Shown one piece after another: positions 7,135 to 7,552 of a DNA stretch of 7,552 nucleotides (position 1 is its first letter; each line of letters opens with the position of its first letter). The DNA is from an uncultured Litorilinea sp. (GTDB lineage Bacteria; Chloroflexota; Anaerolineae; Caldilineales; Caldilineaceae). The stretch lies in the NCBI GenBank assembly GCA_946885925.1, contig CAMPHP010000128.1, forward strand, positions 1 through 7,552, given 5' to 3'. The notes beneath the pieces are model-generated. The model was given only the letters and a program-made list of their open reading frames with translations. It was not told where the DNA came from and did no database searches. Both the position numbers and the translations under genes were made by a program.

Positions 7135-7552
7135 GTGGCTTTACCCCGAATTGTGACCATCGGTGTCTATGGTTTGAGTGAGACCGAGTTCTTTGCTTCG
7201 CTCCAAAATGCCCAGGTTGATCTCTTTTGCGATATTCGCCGCCGGCGCGGGGTGCGCGGGAGTGAGTACGCATTTGTCAACAGCCAGCGGCTGCAACGCC
7301 GTCTTGCCGAATTGGGTATTGCATACCAACATGTCAAGAAACTGGCCCCTGGCGAAGCTGTACGCCAAGCTCAGGCCAAAGCAGACAAAGCAGCCAAGAT
7401 CGCTAAACGCCAGCGTACAGGGTTGGATCAGGCTTTTATTGACGCTTATCGCGAAACTGTCCTCGTTGATTTTTCGCCCCAAGCCTTTCTTGCCGAACTC
7501 TCTCCCGATGTAAAGACAGTTGCGTTTTTCTGTGTCGAGCGTGCGCCAGAAG
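7135..7552 (+). CDS. Second DUF488 family protein, cut by window edge
   Basis: An open frame of 139 codons from GTG 7135 runs off the right edge without a stop. AAAGGGA (7122-7128) sits six bases before the GTG, a clear ribosome binding site that supports this start; the first gene of the pair lacks one. The N-terminus RIVTIGVYGLSETEFFASL (5-23), the CDIRRRRG segment (32-39, with the family Asp33-Ile-Arg), LAELGIAYQHVKKLAP (58-72) and the final FFCVERAPE follow DUF488, with the last residues matching the entry to the Cys-Glu...Cys-His-Arg stretch whose end lies outside the window. Residues about 73-98 are an Ala/Lys/Arg-rich, probably helical stretch that the first paralogue lacks. The two proteins are clearly divergent, so a recent duplication is unlikely; they may form a complex or have separate roles. 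Function is unknown. Confidence 0.85.
   Translation, partial: MALPRIVTIGVYGLSETEFFASLQNAQVDLFCDIRRRRGVRGSEYAFVNSQRLQRRLAELGIAYQHVKKLAPGEAVRQAQAKADKAAKIAKRQRTGLDQAFIDAYRETVLVDFSPQAFLAELSPDVKTVAFFCVERAPE

Noticed and set aside
7141..7482. Minus-strand open frame at the right edge
   Set aside because: The opposite strand has a DUF488 reading frame with a ribosome binding site and family motifs, which explains this stretch.

Overview
The window is about 7.5 kb of moderately GC-rich, tightly packed bacterial chromosome. No rRNA, tRNA, CRISPR array, transposase or phage gene was seen. The organism cannot be fixed from sequence alone. The helicase architecture, the tandem DUF488 genes and the leaderless-style TACAAT promoters would fit a Chloroflexota-like bacterium, but this is a low-confidence impression.

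Layout: (1) a 12-bp-stem hairpin near the left edge; (2) a minus-strand NAD-type short-chain dehydrogenase (109-873); (3) a divergent plus-strand DEAD/DEAH helicase of the MrfA/YprA type (1064-3817), whose C-terminal DUF1998 zinc-binding region is split by an inserted HNH nuclease domain; (4) a convergent minus-strand pair transcribed in the order MFS drug-type exporter (6143-4461) then MarR-family regulator (4362-3832), with four 14-bp tandem repeats between them; (5) a 332-bp divergent control region with a strong exporter promoter, two perfect 12-bp palindromes that look like MarR operators, and a separate plus-strand promoter; (6) two consecutive plus-strand DUF488 genes (6476-7111, and 7135 running off the right edge).

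How the genes may work together: the exporter and MarR genes look like a self-regulated efflux operon. The helicase probably acts in DNA repair, by family resemblance to MrfA. Its HNH insertion suggests that strand unwinding and cleavage are combined in one polypeptide, which is the most interesting feature here. The two DUF488 proteins probably share an operon, and their function is unknown. No evidence ties all the genes into one system. They look like four neighbouring transcription units, with a loose theme of handling toxic or DNA-damaging compounds that is inference only.
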